From Micromonospora vinacea (GTDB lineage Bacteria > Actinomycetota > Actinomycetes > Mycobacteriales > Micromonosporaceae), in contig NZ_JADOTY010000001.1 of assembly GCF_015751785.1 (NCBI RefSeq), positions 5,890,001 through 5,954,000 of the forward strand: a DNA stretch of 64,000 bases, read 5' to 3'. The notes under the pieces were generated by a model that saw only the letters and a list, made by a program, of their open reading frames with translations, made no database searches and was not told the origin of the DNA. The first letter of the stretch is position 1. Each line of letters starts with the position of its first letter. This document shows positions 7,658-15,625 of this stretch, in pieces. A program made the translations under genes and the position numbers.

Positions 7658-10600
7658 GTGCAGTTCGGGGTGCTGGGGCCGCTCGCCGTGACCACCGACG
7701 CCGGCGAGCCGGTGGTGGTGCCCGGCACGAAGGTACGGGCGTTGCTGGCCGACCTGTTGGCCAACCGCAACCAGGTGGTCTCGGCGGACCGTCTCATCGA
7801 CGACCTGTGGGGTGACGACCCCCCCGCCAACCCGGCCGGCGCCCTCCAGGTGCGGGTGTCGCAGCTACGCAAGGCTCTCAACGATGCCGAGCCCGGCGCC
7901 CGCGATCTGGTCGAGTCCCGGCCACCCGGCTACCTGCTGCGGGTCGACGCGGTCGACGTCGGCCGCTTCGACGAGCTGGCCCGCTGCGCCGACGTCGAGC
8001 GCCTGACCGAGGCCCTCGCGATGTGGCGCGGCGAGCCGTACGCCGACGTGGCCGACGCCGAGTTCGTGCGTGCCGAGGCGACCCGCCTCGCCGAACAGCG
8101 CCTCGTCGTGCAGGAACGGCTGGCGCAGGCCCGGCTGGCCCGGGGTGAGCATGACCTGGTGGCTGCGGACCTGGCCGAGTTGGTCGCCAAGCATCCGCTG
8201 CGCGAGGGCCTGCGGGCGGTGCAGCTGCGCGCGTTGTACGCGGCCGGCCGCCAGTCCGAGGCGTTGGAGAGCTACGCCGACCTGCGGGCCCGGCTCGCCG
8301 AGGAGCTCGGCCTCGACCCCGGCCCGGAGCTGGTCGCGCTGCACCGCAGGATCCTGGAACAGGACGCCGGCCTGAACGCCGCGCCGAAGGCGGCGATCAT
8401 CCGGAACAACCTGCCGGCCCCGCTCGACGAGTTGGTCGGGCGCGACGAGGCGCTCGCCGAGTTGGGCGCGCTGCTGCCCCGGCACCGGTTGGTCACACTG
8501 GTCGGACCGGGTGGCGTCGGCAAGACCCGGCTGGCCACCGAGACGGCCCGCGCGGCGTCCTATCCGGACGGCGTGCAGCTCATCGAGCTGGCCCCACTCC
8601 CGGCCGGTAACGCACGCGTCGCCGAACAGGTGCTCGGCGCGCTGGGCGCCCACGAGGCCGCCGGAACGACAGTGTCCCCCGCCGACCGGCTGGTCACGGC
8701 CCTGCGGCACCGGCAGCTGCTGCTCGTGCTGGACAACTGCGAACACGTCATCGAACCGGTCGCCGAGCTGGTTGCCCGGCTGCGGCGCGACGTGCCCGGG
8801 GTCAGCGTGCTGGCCACCAGCAGAGAGCCACTCGGGCTGACCGGTGAGCTGCTCTGGGAGGTACCCCCGCTGCCGGTGCCGGACGACGGTGACCTGGACG
8901 CGGTCCGGCGCTCGGCGGCGGCCCGGTTGTTCGTCGCCCGCGCCGCCGCGCAGCAGCGCGGTTTCCACCTCGACCGGCAGACAGCGACAGCTGTGGCCCA
9001 GCTGTGCCGCCGCCTCGACGGTCTGCCGCTGGCGTTGGAGCTGGCCGCGACCCGGGTTCGCGCGCTGGGCGTACGCGGGGTGGTGGACCGGCTCGACGAC
9101 CGGTTCCGGCTGCTCACCACCGCGCAGCGGGACGTGCCACCCCGGCAGCGGACGCTCACTGCGGTGATCGGCTGGAGCTGGGACCTTCTCGACGAGTCCG
9201 ACCGGGTGGTGCTCGCCCAGCTGGCGGTGTTCCCGGACGGCTGCACCCCGGAGGCCGCCGAACAGGTCTGCCGAACCGACCTGGACGCCCTGGCCCGGCT
9301 GGTGGACCGGTCGCTGGTGGTGCTCGACGACTCCGGTGCGGCCCCCCGCTACCGGTTACTCGAATCGGTGGCCGCGTTCTGCCTGGAACGCCTCACCGAC
9401 GCCGACCAGGTCCGCGAGCGGCACGCCGCCTACTACACCGAGCTGGCCGAGCGGGCCGACCCCGGGTTGCGCGGGGCCGACCAGCAACGGTGCCTGGCGC
9501 TGCTCGACACCGAGCTGGCGAACCTGCGCTCGGCGCTGGCGCACGGTGGTGGGCTGCGCCTGGCGGTCGCGCTGAGCTGGTACTGGTTCCTGCGCGGCCG
9601 GCTCACCGAGGCACGGCGGGCCCTGGCCGTGCCCGGCGACCCGGAGCAGGAGGCCCGCGCGGCCCCCTGGCGGGTCGGCTTCGCCCTGTCACAGGGTGAG
9701 GTTGTCGCTCCGGACTACGTGCGCGCCGCGGTGGCCGCCGACCCGAACAGCCACGCCGCCTGGTTCGCGGCCAACGCGGTGATCGAACACGGCGACCTGA
9801 CCCTGGTGTCGGAGCTGCTGCCCACCGCCGCCGCCGACGACCCGTGGACCGAGGCCGCGGTGCTCACCTCCCTGGCCCACATCGCCCACGCCAACGGTGA
9901 CCAGGCCACCCTGGAGCGCACCGCGACCCGCAGCGCCGCGCTCTTCGCCGACCTCGGCGACCGGTGGGGTCGGCTCCGGGCTACCGAGTGGGTGGGTGGG
10001 CTGGCCGACATGCGCGGCGAGCACGAGCGCGCCGCCGCGCTGCACCGCGAGGGGCTGCGCTGGGCCGAGGAGCTGGCGCTGTGGCCGCAGGTCTGCGCGG
10101 AGCTGTCCTGGCTGGCCTGGCTCGCCGTGCAGACCCGCGACTACACCCAGGGTCGGGAACTGGCCGAGCGCGCGTACGGACTGGCGGTGGAGCAGGGCTC
10201 GCCCGGCGCGCTGATCTTCGCCGAGATGAGCCTCGGGCTGGCCGCCCGCCGCGACGGCAAGCTCGACCTGGCCGTCACCCACCTCAGCCACCTCGCCGAC
10301 CTGGGCCGGGGAGAGAGCCAACCCGCGCTCTACCTGCCGATGGTGCTGGTGGAGTTGGGATACGCGGTCGAGCAGGGCGGCGACCCGGACGCCGCGCTGG
10401 CCCTGCACGTCGAGGCGTTCGACGTCGCCGAGGCGATGGCGACGATGCGGGACGCGGTCGGCCCCCTGGAGGGGATGGCGGCAGCGGTGCGCTCCCCCGA
10501 GGTCGCCGCCCGACTGCTGGGCGCCGCGGCCGCCGCCCGCCTCGCCACCCAGTCCCCCGCCGCACCGGCCGAACGCGACGACACCGACCGGACGACAGCA

Positions 10601-10693
10601 CGCCTGCGGGCGGAACTCGGGCCGGAACGCTTCGACGCGCTGCTCGCCGAGGGCGCGCAGCTGAGCCCGGGCGAGGCCCGGGCCCAGCTCTGA
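7658..10693 (+). CDS. SARP/BTAD regulator with NB-ARC ATPase and TPR domains (AfsR-like)
   Basis: 1011 residues from GTG 7658. TAGGAT lies 7 bases upstream, which fits a -10 element of a leaderless transcript; ATG 7649 is the alternative. Domains in order: OmpR-type winged helix (about 1-90, FGVLGPLAV, SADRLIDDLWG, LQVRVSQLRKAL), BTAD helical domain (about 95-240), then a STAND NTPase from about 255. The NTPase has Walker A GPGGVGKTRL, Walker B LLLVLDNCEH and the ATSREPLG sensor. A winged helix (TLTAVIGWSWDLL) and C-terminal TPR-like helices follow to the end. Such proteins are nucleotide-gated activators, often of secondary metabolism. No biosynthetic cluster adjoins it, so the target is unknown. 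Confidence 0.9.
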   Translation: MQFGVLGPLAVTTDAGEPVVVPGTKVRALLADLLANRNQVVSADRLIDDLWGDDPPANPAGALQVRVSQLRKALNDAEPGARDLVESRPPGYLLRVDAVDVGRFDELARCADVERLTEALAMWRGEPYADVADAEFVRAEATRLAEQRLVVQERLAQARLARGEHDLVAADLAELVAKHPLREGLRAVQLRALYAAGRQSEALESYADLRARLAEELGLDPGPELVALHRRILEQDAGLNAAPKAAIIRNNLPAPLDELVGRDEALAELGALLPRHRLVTLVGPGGVGKTRLATETARAASYPDGVQLIELAPLPAGNARVAEQVLGALGAHEAAGTTVSPADRLVTALRHRQLLLVLDNCEHVIEPVAELVARLRRDVPGVSVLATSREPLGLTGELLWEVPPLPVPDDGDLDAVRRSAAARLFVARAAAQQRGFHLDRQTATAVAQLCRRLDGLPLALELAATRVRALGVRGVVDRLDDRFRLLTTAQRDVPPRQRTLTAVIGWSWDLLDESDRVVLAQLAVFPDGCTPEAAEQVCRTDLDALARLVDRSLVVLDDSGAAPRYRLLESVAAFCLERLTDADQVRERHAAYYTELAERADPGLRGADQQRCLALLDTELANLRSALAHGGGLRLAVALSWYWFLRGRLTEARRALAVPGDPEQEARAAPWRVGFALSQGEVVAPDYVRAAVAADPNSHAAWFAANAVIEHGDLTLVSELLPTAAADDPWTEAAVLTSLAHIAHANGDQATLERTATRSAALFADLGDRWGRLRATEWVGGLADMRGEHERAAALHREGLRWAEELALWPQVCAELSWLAWLAVQTRDYTQGRELAERAYGLAVEQGSPGALIFAEMSLGLAARRDGKLDLAVTHLSHLADLGRGESQPALYLPMVLVELGYAVEQGGDPDAALALHVEAFDVAEAMATMRDAVGPLEGMAAAVRSPEVAARLLGAAAAARLATQSPAAPAERDDTDRTTARLRAELGPERFDALLAEGAQLSPGEARAQL

Positions 10694-10700
10694 CCGGTGC

Positions 10701-11252
10701 TCAGGAGGTCTTCGGCTGGTACGAGGCGACGATCACGCCGCTCTTGTGCACCCGGGTGTCGACCAGGTCGAACGACCCCTTGACGTCCGTCAGCGGCGCG
10801 CTGAGGCTGGGGCCGCCCTCCAGCACCGGGTGGATCCAGAACCGGACCTCGTCCACCAGGCCCGCCCGGATCAGCTGGGCGGTGACCGAGCCGAAGCCGT
10901 ACTGGATGATGTTCCTGCCCTCCTGGGCCTTGAGCGCGGTGACCGCCTCGACCAGATCGCCCTGGAGCACCTCCGTGTTGTTCCAGGTGGGGTTGGACAG
11001 GGTGGTCGAGGCGACGTACTTCTTGACGTTGTTGAAGTACGCGGCGCCGGTGGTCGGGTCGCTCTCGTCCATGTTCGGCCAGACGGAGGAAAAGCCGTCG
11101 TAGGTGGCCCGGCCCATCAGCATCGCGTCGGCCGCCTCGGTCTGCGCACCGGCGAGGCTGGCGGCCTCCTCGTCGAAGTACGGCGCGGTCCACATGGGGT
11201 TCTCGATGACGCCGTCGAGGGTGATGTAGGTCGAGTTGATGAGCTTGCGCAT
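10701..11252 (-). CDS. RibD C-terminal-type dihydrofolate reductase family protein
   Basis: 183 residues; ATG 11252 is preceded by CAGGAG at 6 bases. The start MRKLINSTYITLDGVIE, the MLMGRATYDGF motif and IQYGFGSVTAQLI near the C-terminus are characteristic of the RibD_C/DHFR-like family (YwjB/YyaP type). These have a DHFR fold and bind NADPH, but their substrates are mostly unknown. It stands alone, convergent with the SARP gene (7-base gap). It should not be taken for the housekeeping folate enzyme. Confidence 0.85.
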   Translation of the reverse strand: MRKLINSTYITLDGVIENPMWTAPYFDEEAASLAGAQTEAADAMLMGRATYDGFSSVWPNMDESDPTTGAAYFNNVKKYVASTTLSNPTWNNTEVLQGDLVEAVTALKAQEGRNIIQYGFGSVTAQLIRAGLVDEVRFWIHPVLEGGPSLSAPLTDVKGSFDLVDTRVHKSGVIVASYQPKTS

Positions 11253-11325
11253 CGGGATCTCCTGGGTGTCTGTCGTGCTCTCCGGTGACACCCAGAACTC
11301 TGCCGGAGCCCGCTTACGATTCGCT

Positions 11326-11892
11326 TCAGGTGGCCTTACCCGCGCCGTCGGCCGGGCCCGATGCCGGGTCGGTCGACGGGATCGGGAGCGCCTGCGGGGT
11401 CACCGTGCCGCCACTGCTCGAGTGGGCCGGGGCGGGGCGGTCACCGCCGCGACTGTGCAGACGCCCACGCCCGGCCGGACCGGCCCGCCGGGTCACCTCG
11501 ACGGTCACCATCCGCACCGGCGGTGGCGGCGCGGTGAAACGCCCGACACCCCACCGCACCCAGATCGGGATCCGGCCGGCGTCCGCCTCCGCGCGCAGCT
11601 TCTGCACCGTACGGGCCCGGTCGGTGTGGTCGACCTCCACCACGACGGGCGGACCATCGGCGCGGGCGCACGCCACGTCGAGAACCGAGTGCCGCTGCTC
11701 CAGCGGCGGCGGCAACGGCAACACGCTCGGCGCGCGCCGGTAGACCCGCCAGCCCTGGGCCTCGGCCCACCGCACCACCGAGTCGATCACCCGCGCGGTG
11801 ACCTCGTCGGTGTCCAGGTCGACGAAGGTCACCTCGGTCAGCCAGCGACCCAGGTCCGCGGCCAACCGCTCACCCTGCGCCGCGACCTCCAC
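11326..11892 (-). CDS. Hypothetical protein, possible nuclease-like fold
   Basis: 188 residues. GTG 11892 is the first start codon after the upstream stop (17-base gap); no good ribosome site is visible. The central part reads HSVLDVACARADGPPVVVEVDHTD followed by an amphipathic helix and IPIWVRWGVGRF. The D-x(n)-E-V arrangement between strands resembles the core of PD-(D/E)xK enzymes, but the final lysine is not where expected, so this is only a suggestion. The last 50 residues are low-complexity (Pro/Ser/Arg). It is the last gene of the run that starts at 18301, but it may not take part in that pathway. Confidence 0.55.
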   Translation of the reverse strand: MEVAAQGERLAADLGRWLTEVTFVDLDTDEVTARVIDSVVRWAEAQGWRVYRRAPSVLPLPPPLEQRHSVLDVACARADGPPVVVEVDHTDRARTVQKLRAEADAGRIPIWVRWGVGRFTAPPPPVRMVTVEVTRRAGPAGRGRLHSRGGDRPAPAHSSSGGTVTPQALPIPSTDPASGPADGAGKAT

Positions 11893-11909
11893 CGGCGCAG
11901 GATAACGCC

Positions 11910-13757
11910 TCAGCCGACGACGGTCGCGGTCGCGGCGAGGTGCCGGGTCAACCAGCCGGTGGTGGCCGTACGGGCCGCCTCGGCGTTGGCCCGCGCCAGG
12001 AAGTCGTGCCCCTCCCCGGCCAGCACCAGGTGCCCGTGCGGCACACCCCGGTCGGCGAGGGCCTGGGCGACCTGCGCCGACTCGCCCGCCGGCACGTTCG
12101 TGTCGTTGGCGCCGTGGATCAGCAGCACCGGCACATCCAACCGGTCGATGTGGGTCAGCGGAGAGAGGTCGCGCAGCAGGTCGGCATCCCGCTGCGGGTC
12201 GCCGTACTTGCTGACGGCGGCGGCGGCGATCCACGGCTCGGTGCCGGCGAAGAAGGTCCGGAAGTCGGAGATGCCGCACTCGGCGACCCCGGCGGCGAAC
12301 AGACCGGGGAAGTTCACCAGCACCGCGAGGACCAGGTAACCACCGTAGGAGCGGCCCAGAACGCCGAGCTGGCCGGGCCGGGCGACACCGGCGTCGACGA
12401 GGAAGTCGGCGCAGGCCGCCACGTCGGCGATCGCACCGTAGCGGCCGGCGAGGTTGTCGGCGGCGACGAACGACCGACCGAAACCGGACGACCCCCGGAC
12501 GTTGGGCGCGAAGACCGCGACGCCCTGCGCCACGAGGGCCTGGAACAGCGGGTTGTAGCCGGGACGCTCCTGCGCCTCCGGGCCACCGTGCAGGCTGATC
12601 GCGGTCGGCCAGGGGCCCGGCCCGGCCGGGCGGTACAGCCAGCCGGAGAGCGGCAGCCCGTCGCGGGCCCGCAGGTCGAGGAGTTGCGGCGCGACACCGG
12701 CATCGTCCGCGCGCGGGGCGCCGGTGTCCGGCCGTAGCGGGCGTGGCGCCCCGGTCGACGGGTCGACCAGCCACACCTCCCGGGGCTGCACCGGCCCCTG
12801 CGCGGTGAGGCAGAGCAGACCGCCGTCGGCGGCGAAGACGACGTCGCCGAGCACCTCGCCGGGGGCGGCGACGGCACGCTGCACACCGCTGGCGAAGTCG
12901 AGCAGGCTCAGCTCGCTGCGCCCGCCGTAGGTGTTCCACAGCAACGCGCCGCGCTGCCCGTCCGCGCTCGGCGTGACGTGTTCCAGCTCGGCGTCCGATC
13001 GCCCGGCGAGCCGGGTCGGCGGCTGCTCCGGTCGGGTCAGGTCGACCCGCACCAGCGCGGCGAGTTCGGAGTACGCGTCGGTGCGGGCCAGCACGCTCGT
13101 GCCGTCCGGGCCGAACCAACCCTGGTCGGTGCTGCCCCGGCCGGTGTCCGGGAACAGCCGCCGCCGCTCGCCGGTCGCCACGTCCAGCAGCTCCAGCCAG
13201 CGGGCGTTGCGCGGGCCGCGACGCAACAGCGCCACACCGGCGTCCGGGGTCACGTCCAGGAGGGTGAGCAGGTCACCCTGGGCGAGGACCCGCCGGTGCC
13301 CGGTGGCCGCGTCTACCAGGAGGGCCTGCCCGTGCTCGTCGGTCTCGGTGACCGCCAGCACCGCGCCGTGAGGCAGCCAGCCGGCCAGCGCGGCGCTGCG
13401 GCGGCCGAACCCGGCGACCTGGTGGCGGCGCGTACCGTCCGGGCGCAGCACCCACAGCTCGGTGCGGGGCGCGCCGCCGGGGGCGACGACACAGGCCAAC
13501 CACTGGCCGTCCGGCGACCAGCTCAGCGCGAGGACCGGCTCGTCGCCCATCGGCAGCGCGACGGGTGCACCAGCGTCGACCTCGCAGACCCAGACGCCGG
13601 GCGAGCCGGCCCGGTCGGAGAGGAACGCCACCCGGCGGCCGTCGGGGGACGGCGCCGGGGCGAAGTCCTCGCTGGTGGGCACCGGCGCCGCCACCGGCCG
13701 GTGGCTCGCGGGGCGGGCCTGCCGGGCGGTGCGCGGCGGCTCAATCCGTACGCTCAT
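11910..13757 (-). CDS. S9-family (prolyl oligopeptidase/acylaminoacyl) serine peptidase
   Basis: 615 residues, cytoplasmic (no signal peptide). ATG 13757 directly abuts the TAG stop of the amidotransferase gene (TAG-ATG), which implies translational coupling. The N-terminal half is a beta-propeller with TolB/DPP-like repeats (SPDGRRVAFLSDR, SWSPDGQWLA). The C-terminal half is an alpha/beta hydrolase with the triad Ser470 (GRSYGGY), Asp552 (GANDTNVP) and His584 (GEGHDF). S9 enzymes cut short peptides only, so here it may trim, recycle or resist the peptide made by the two ligase-type enzymes of the same operon. Confidence 0.9.
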   Translation of the reverse strand: MSVRIEPPRTARQARPASHRPVAAPVPTSEDFAPAPSPDGRRVAFLSDRAGSPGVWVCEVDAGAPVALPMGDEPVLALSWSPDGQWLACVVAPGGAPRTELWVLRPDGTRRHQVAGFGRRSAALAGWLPHGAVLAVTETDEHGQALLVDAATGHRRVLAQGDLLTLLDVTPDAGVALLRRGPRNARWLELLDVATGERRRLFPDTGRGSTDQGWFGPDGTSVLARTDAYSELAALVRVDLTRPEQPPTRLAGRSDAELEHVTPSADGQRGALLWNTYGGRSELSLLDFASGVQRAVAAPGEVLGDVVFAADGGLLCLTAQGPVQPREVWLVDPSTGAPRPLRPDTGAPRADDAGVAPQLLDLRARDGLPLSGWLYRPAGPGPWPTAISLHGGPEAQERPGYNPLFQALVAQGVAVFAPNVRGSSGFGRSFVAADNLAGRYGAIADVAACADFLVDAGVARPGQLGVLGRSYGGYLVLAVLVNFPGLFAAGVAECGISDFRTFFAGTEPWIAAAAVSKYGDPQRDADLLRDLSPLTHIDRLDVPVLLIHGANDTNVPAGESAQVAQALADRGVPHGHLVLAGEGHDFLARANAEAARTATTGWLTRHLAATATVVG

Positions 13758-15536
13758 CTAAACCCCGATCCGCTGCAACCAGAGCTCCAGCAGCCCGAGC
13801 TGCCAGAGCGCGTTGGAGCCCAGCGTGGTCCGCTGGGCGTTCGGCGCGTCCAGCAACTCCTCCAGGTAGTCCTTGCGGAACAGTCCCCTCTCGCGCGCCG
13901 GTCGGGCGGTCAGCGCGTCCCGCACGTCGTCGAGCAGTGGGCCGGAGAGGTGCCGGATGGCGGGCACTGGGAAGTAGCCCTTCGGCCGGTCGATCACCTC
14001 GTCCGGGACGATGCCCCGGCTCGCCGCCTTCAGCACGCCCTTGCCGCCCTGCGCCAGCTTCAGGCCGGGTGGGCAGGCGGCGGCCAGTTCGACCACCTCG
14101 TGGTCGAGGAACGGCACCCGCGCTTCCAGCCCCCAGGCCATCGTCATGTTGTCGACCCGCTTGACCGGGTCGTCAACGAGCATCACCAGGCTGTCCAGGC
14201 GCAGCGCCGCGTCCAGCGCGGTGTCCGCGCCGGGCGCGCCGAAGTGCGCGGCGACGAACTCCAGGCTGGCGTCGTGGTCGAGCATCCACTCGGGCGCCAG
14301 GTGCCCGCCGAGCGCGTCGTGACGACGATCGAAGAACACCCGGGCGTACGCCTCAACGGCGTCCGCGCGGGCCACGTTCGCCATCGGCGGGTACCAGTCG
14401 TAGCCGGCGAGGATCTCGTCCGCGCCCTGCCCGGACTGCACCACGCTGATCCGCTGCGAGACCTCCTCGGAGAGCAGGTGGAACGCGACGCAGTCGTGGC
14501 TGACCATCGGCTCGCTCATCGCCGCGATGGCCTGGTGCACGGCCGGCACGAACCGTTCCGCGCCGATGCGGATCTGCTGGTGATCGGTGTCGAAGTGTCG
14601 GGCCATCAGGTCGGAGTAGTGGAACTCGTCGCCGCTCTCCCCCGCCGCCGCCTCGAAGCCGATGCTGAAGGTGGCCAGCCCGGTCTGGCCCTGCTCGGCC
14701 AGCAGCGCGACGATCAGGCTGGAGTCGAGACCACCGGAGAGCAGCACGCCGACCGGCACGTCGGCGACCATCCGCCGTCGTACGGCGGTGCGCAACGCCG
14801 CCATGAGCCGTTCCTGCCACTCGTCGGCGGACATGGTGGGGGCGGCGGCCCGGTTGAACTCCGGCCGCCAGTAGGTGGTGTCGGTGCTCCGGCCGTCCGC
14901 GGTGATCACCCGCACGGTGGCCGGCGGCAGCTTGCGGACCCCGGCGAGGATCGTGCGCGGCGGCGGCACCACCGAGTGGAAGCTCATGTAGTGGTGCAGC
15001 GCCACCGGGTCGAGGTCGGTGTCCACGTCACCGGCGGCAAGCAACGCCGGCAGGGTCGAGGCGAACCGCACCCGGCCCGGCCCCTCGGCCAGGTAGAGCG
15101 GCTTGATGCCGAGCCGGTCCCGGGCCAGCACCAGGGTGTGCGTGGCCAGCTCGACCAGGGCGAACGCGAACATCCCGTAGAACCGCTCGACGCAGGCCGT
15201 CCCCCACCGGTGGTACGCCTTGAGGATCACCTCGGTGTCCGACGTGGAGCGGAAGGAGTAACCGGCGGCGGTCAGCTCGTCGCGCAGTTCCCGGTAGTTG
15301 TAGATGCAGCCGTTGAAGACCATTGCCAGACCCAGCCCGGTGTCGACCATTGGCTGGGCGCCCGCGTCGGACAGGTCGATGATGCGCAGCCGACGGTGCA
15401 CCAGGGCCACCGGCCCCTGCTGCCACCGGCCCTCGCCGTCTGGGCCGCGGGAGGCCAGGGCGGGGAGCATCCGCTCGACGGCGGCCAGGTCCGGTGACGT
15501 CCCGTCGAGGCGGAACTCGCCTCCGATACCGCACAT
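13758..15536 (-). CDS. Asparagine-synthase-type glutamine amidotransferase (N-acetylglutaminylglutamine-amidotransferase-like)
   Basis: 592 residues. ATG 15536 rather than GTG 15545 is chosen because the class II glutaminase needs Cys as residue 2 (MCGIGGEF), and AGAGG lies about 7 bases upstream. Residues 2-200 form the glutaminase, which liberates ammonia (RGPDGEG, RLRIIDLS). About 230-590 form the synthetase with the PP-loop LLSGGLDSS that adenylates a carboxylate before amidation. MSFHSVVPPPRTILAGVRKL and VSHDCVAFHLLSEEV recall the amidotransferase of the N-acetylglutaminylglutamine amide (NAGGN) cassette more than true AsnB. It lies between an ATP-grasp ligase fusion and an S9 peptidase. 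The likely product is therefore a peptide amide, not free asparagine. Confidence 0.85.
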   Translation of the reverse strand: MCGIGGEFRLDGTSPDLAAVERMLPALASRGPDGEGRWQQGPVALVHRRLRIIDLSDAGAQPMVDTGLGLAMVFNGCIYNYRELRDELTAAGYSFRSTSDTEVILKAYHRWGTACVERFYGMFAFALVELATHTLVLARDRLGIKPLYLAEGPGRVRFASTLPALLAAGDVDTDLDPVALHHYMSFHSVVPPPRTILAGVRKLPPATVRVITADGRSTDTTYWRPEFNRAAAPTMSADEWQERLMAALRTAVRRRMVADVPVGVLLSGGLDSSLIVALLAEQGQTGLATFSIGFEAAAGESGDEFHYSDLMARHFDTDHQQIRIGAERFVPAVHQAIAAMSEPMVSHDCVAFHLLSEEVSQRISVVQSGQGADEILAGYDWYPPMANVARADAVEAYARVFFDRRHDALGGHLAPEWMLDHDASLEFVAAHFGAPGADTALDAALRLDSLVMLVDDPVKRVDNMTMAWGLEARVPFLDHEVVELAAACPPGLKLAQGGKGVLKAASRGIVPDEVIDRPKGYFPVPAIRHLSGPLLDDVRDALTARPARERGLFRKDYLEELLDAPNAQRTTLGSNALWQLGLLELWLQRIGV

Positions 15537-15568
15537 GGCAGGCACCTCTCATCGGCTGGGGCCGCTGA

Positions 15569-15591
15569 CCGGTCCAGGCTTGGCGGACCGG
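15569..15591 (-). terminator. Hairpin in the gap between ligase fusion and amidotransferase
   Basis: Arms CCGGTCC (15569-15575) and GGACCGG (15585-15591) with a 9-base loop, inside the 89-base gap between the two genes. It may act as a partial terminator or as an mRNA-processing stem that sets relative expression within the operon. Confidence 0.35.
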
Positions 15592-15625
15592 GTTGCGTCC
15601 CGATGACGTGTGGGTCAAGCGTGGG

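Noticed and set aside
12978..15497. 839-codon open frame on the plus strand
   Set aside because: It runs antisense to both the S9 peptidase and the amidotransferase genes, whose motifs are unmistakable; the translation is low-complexity.
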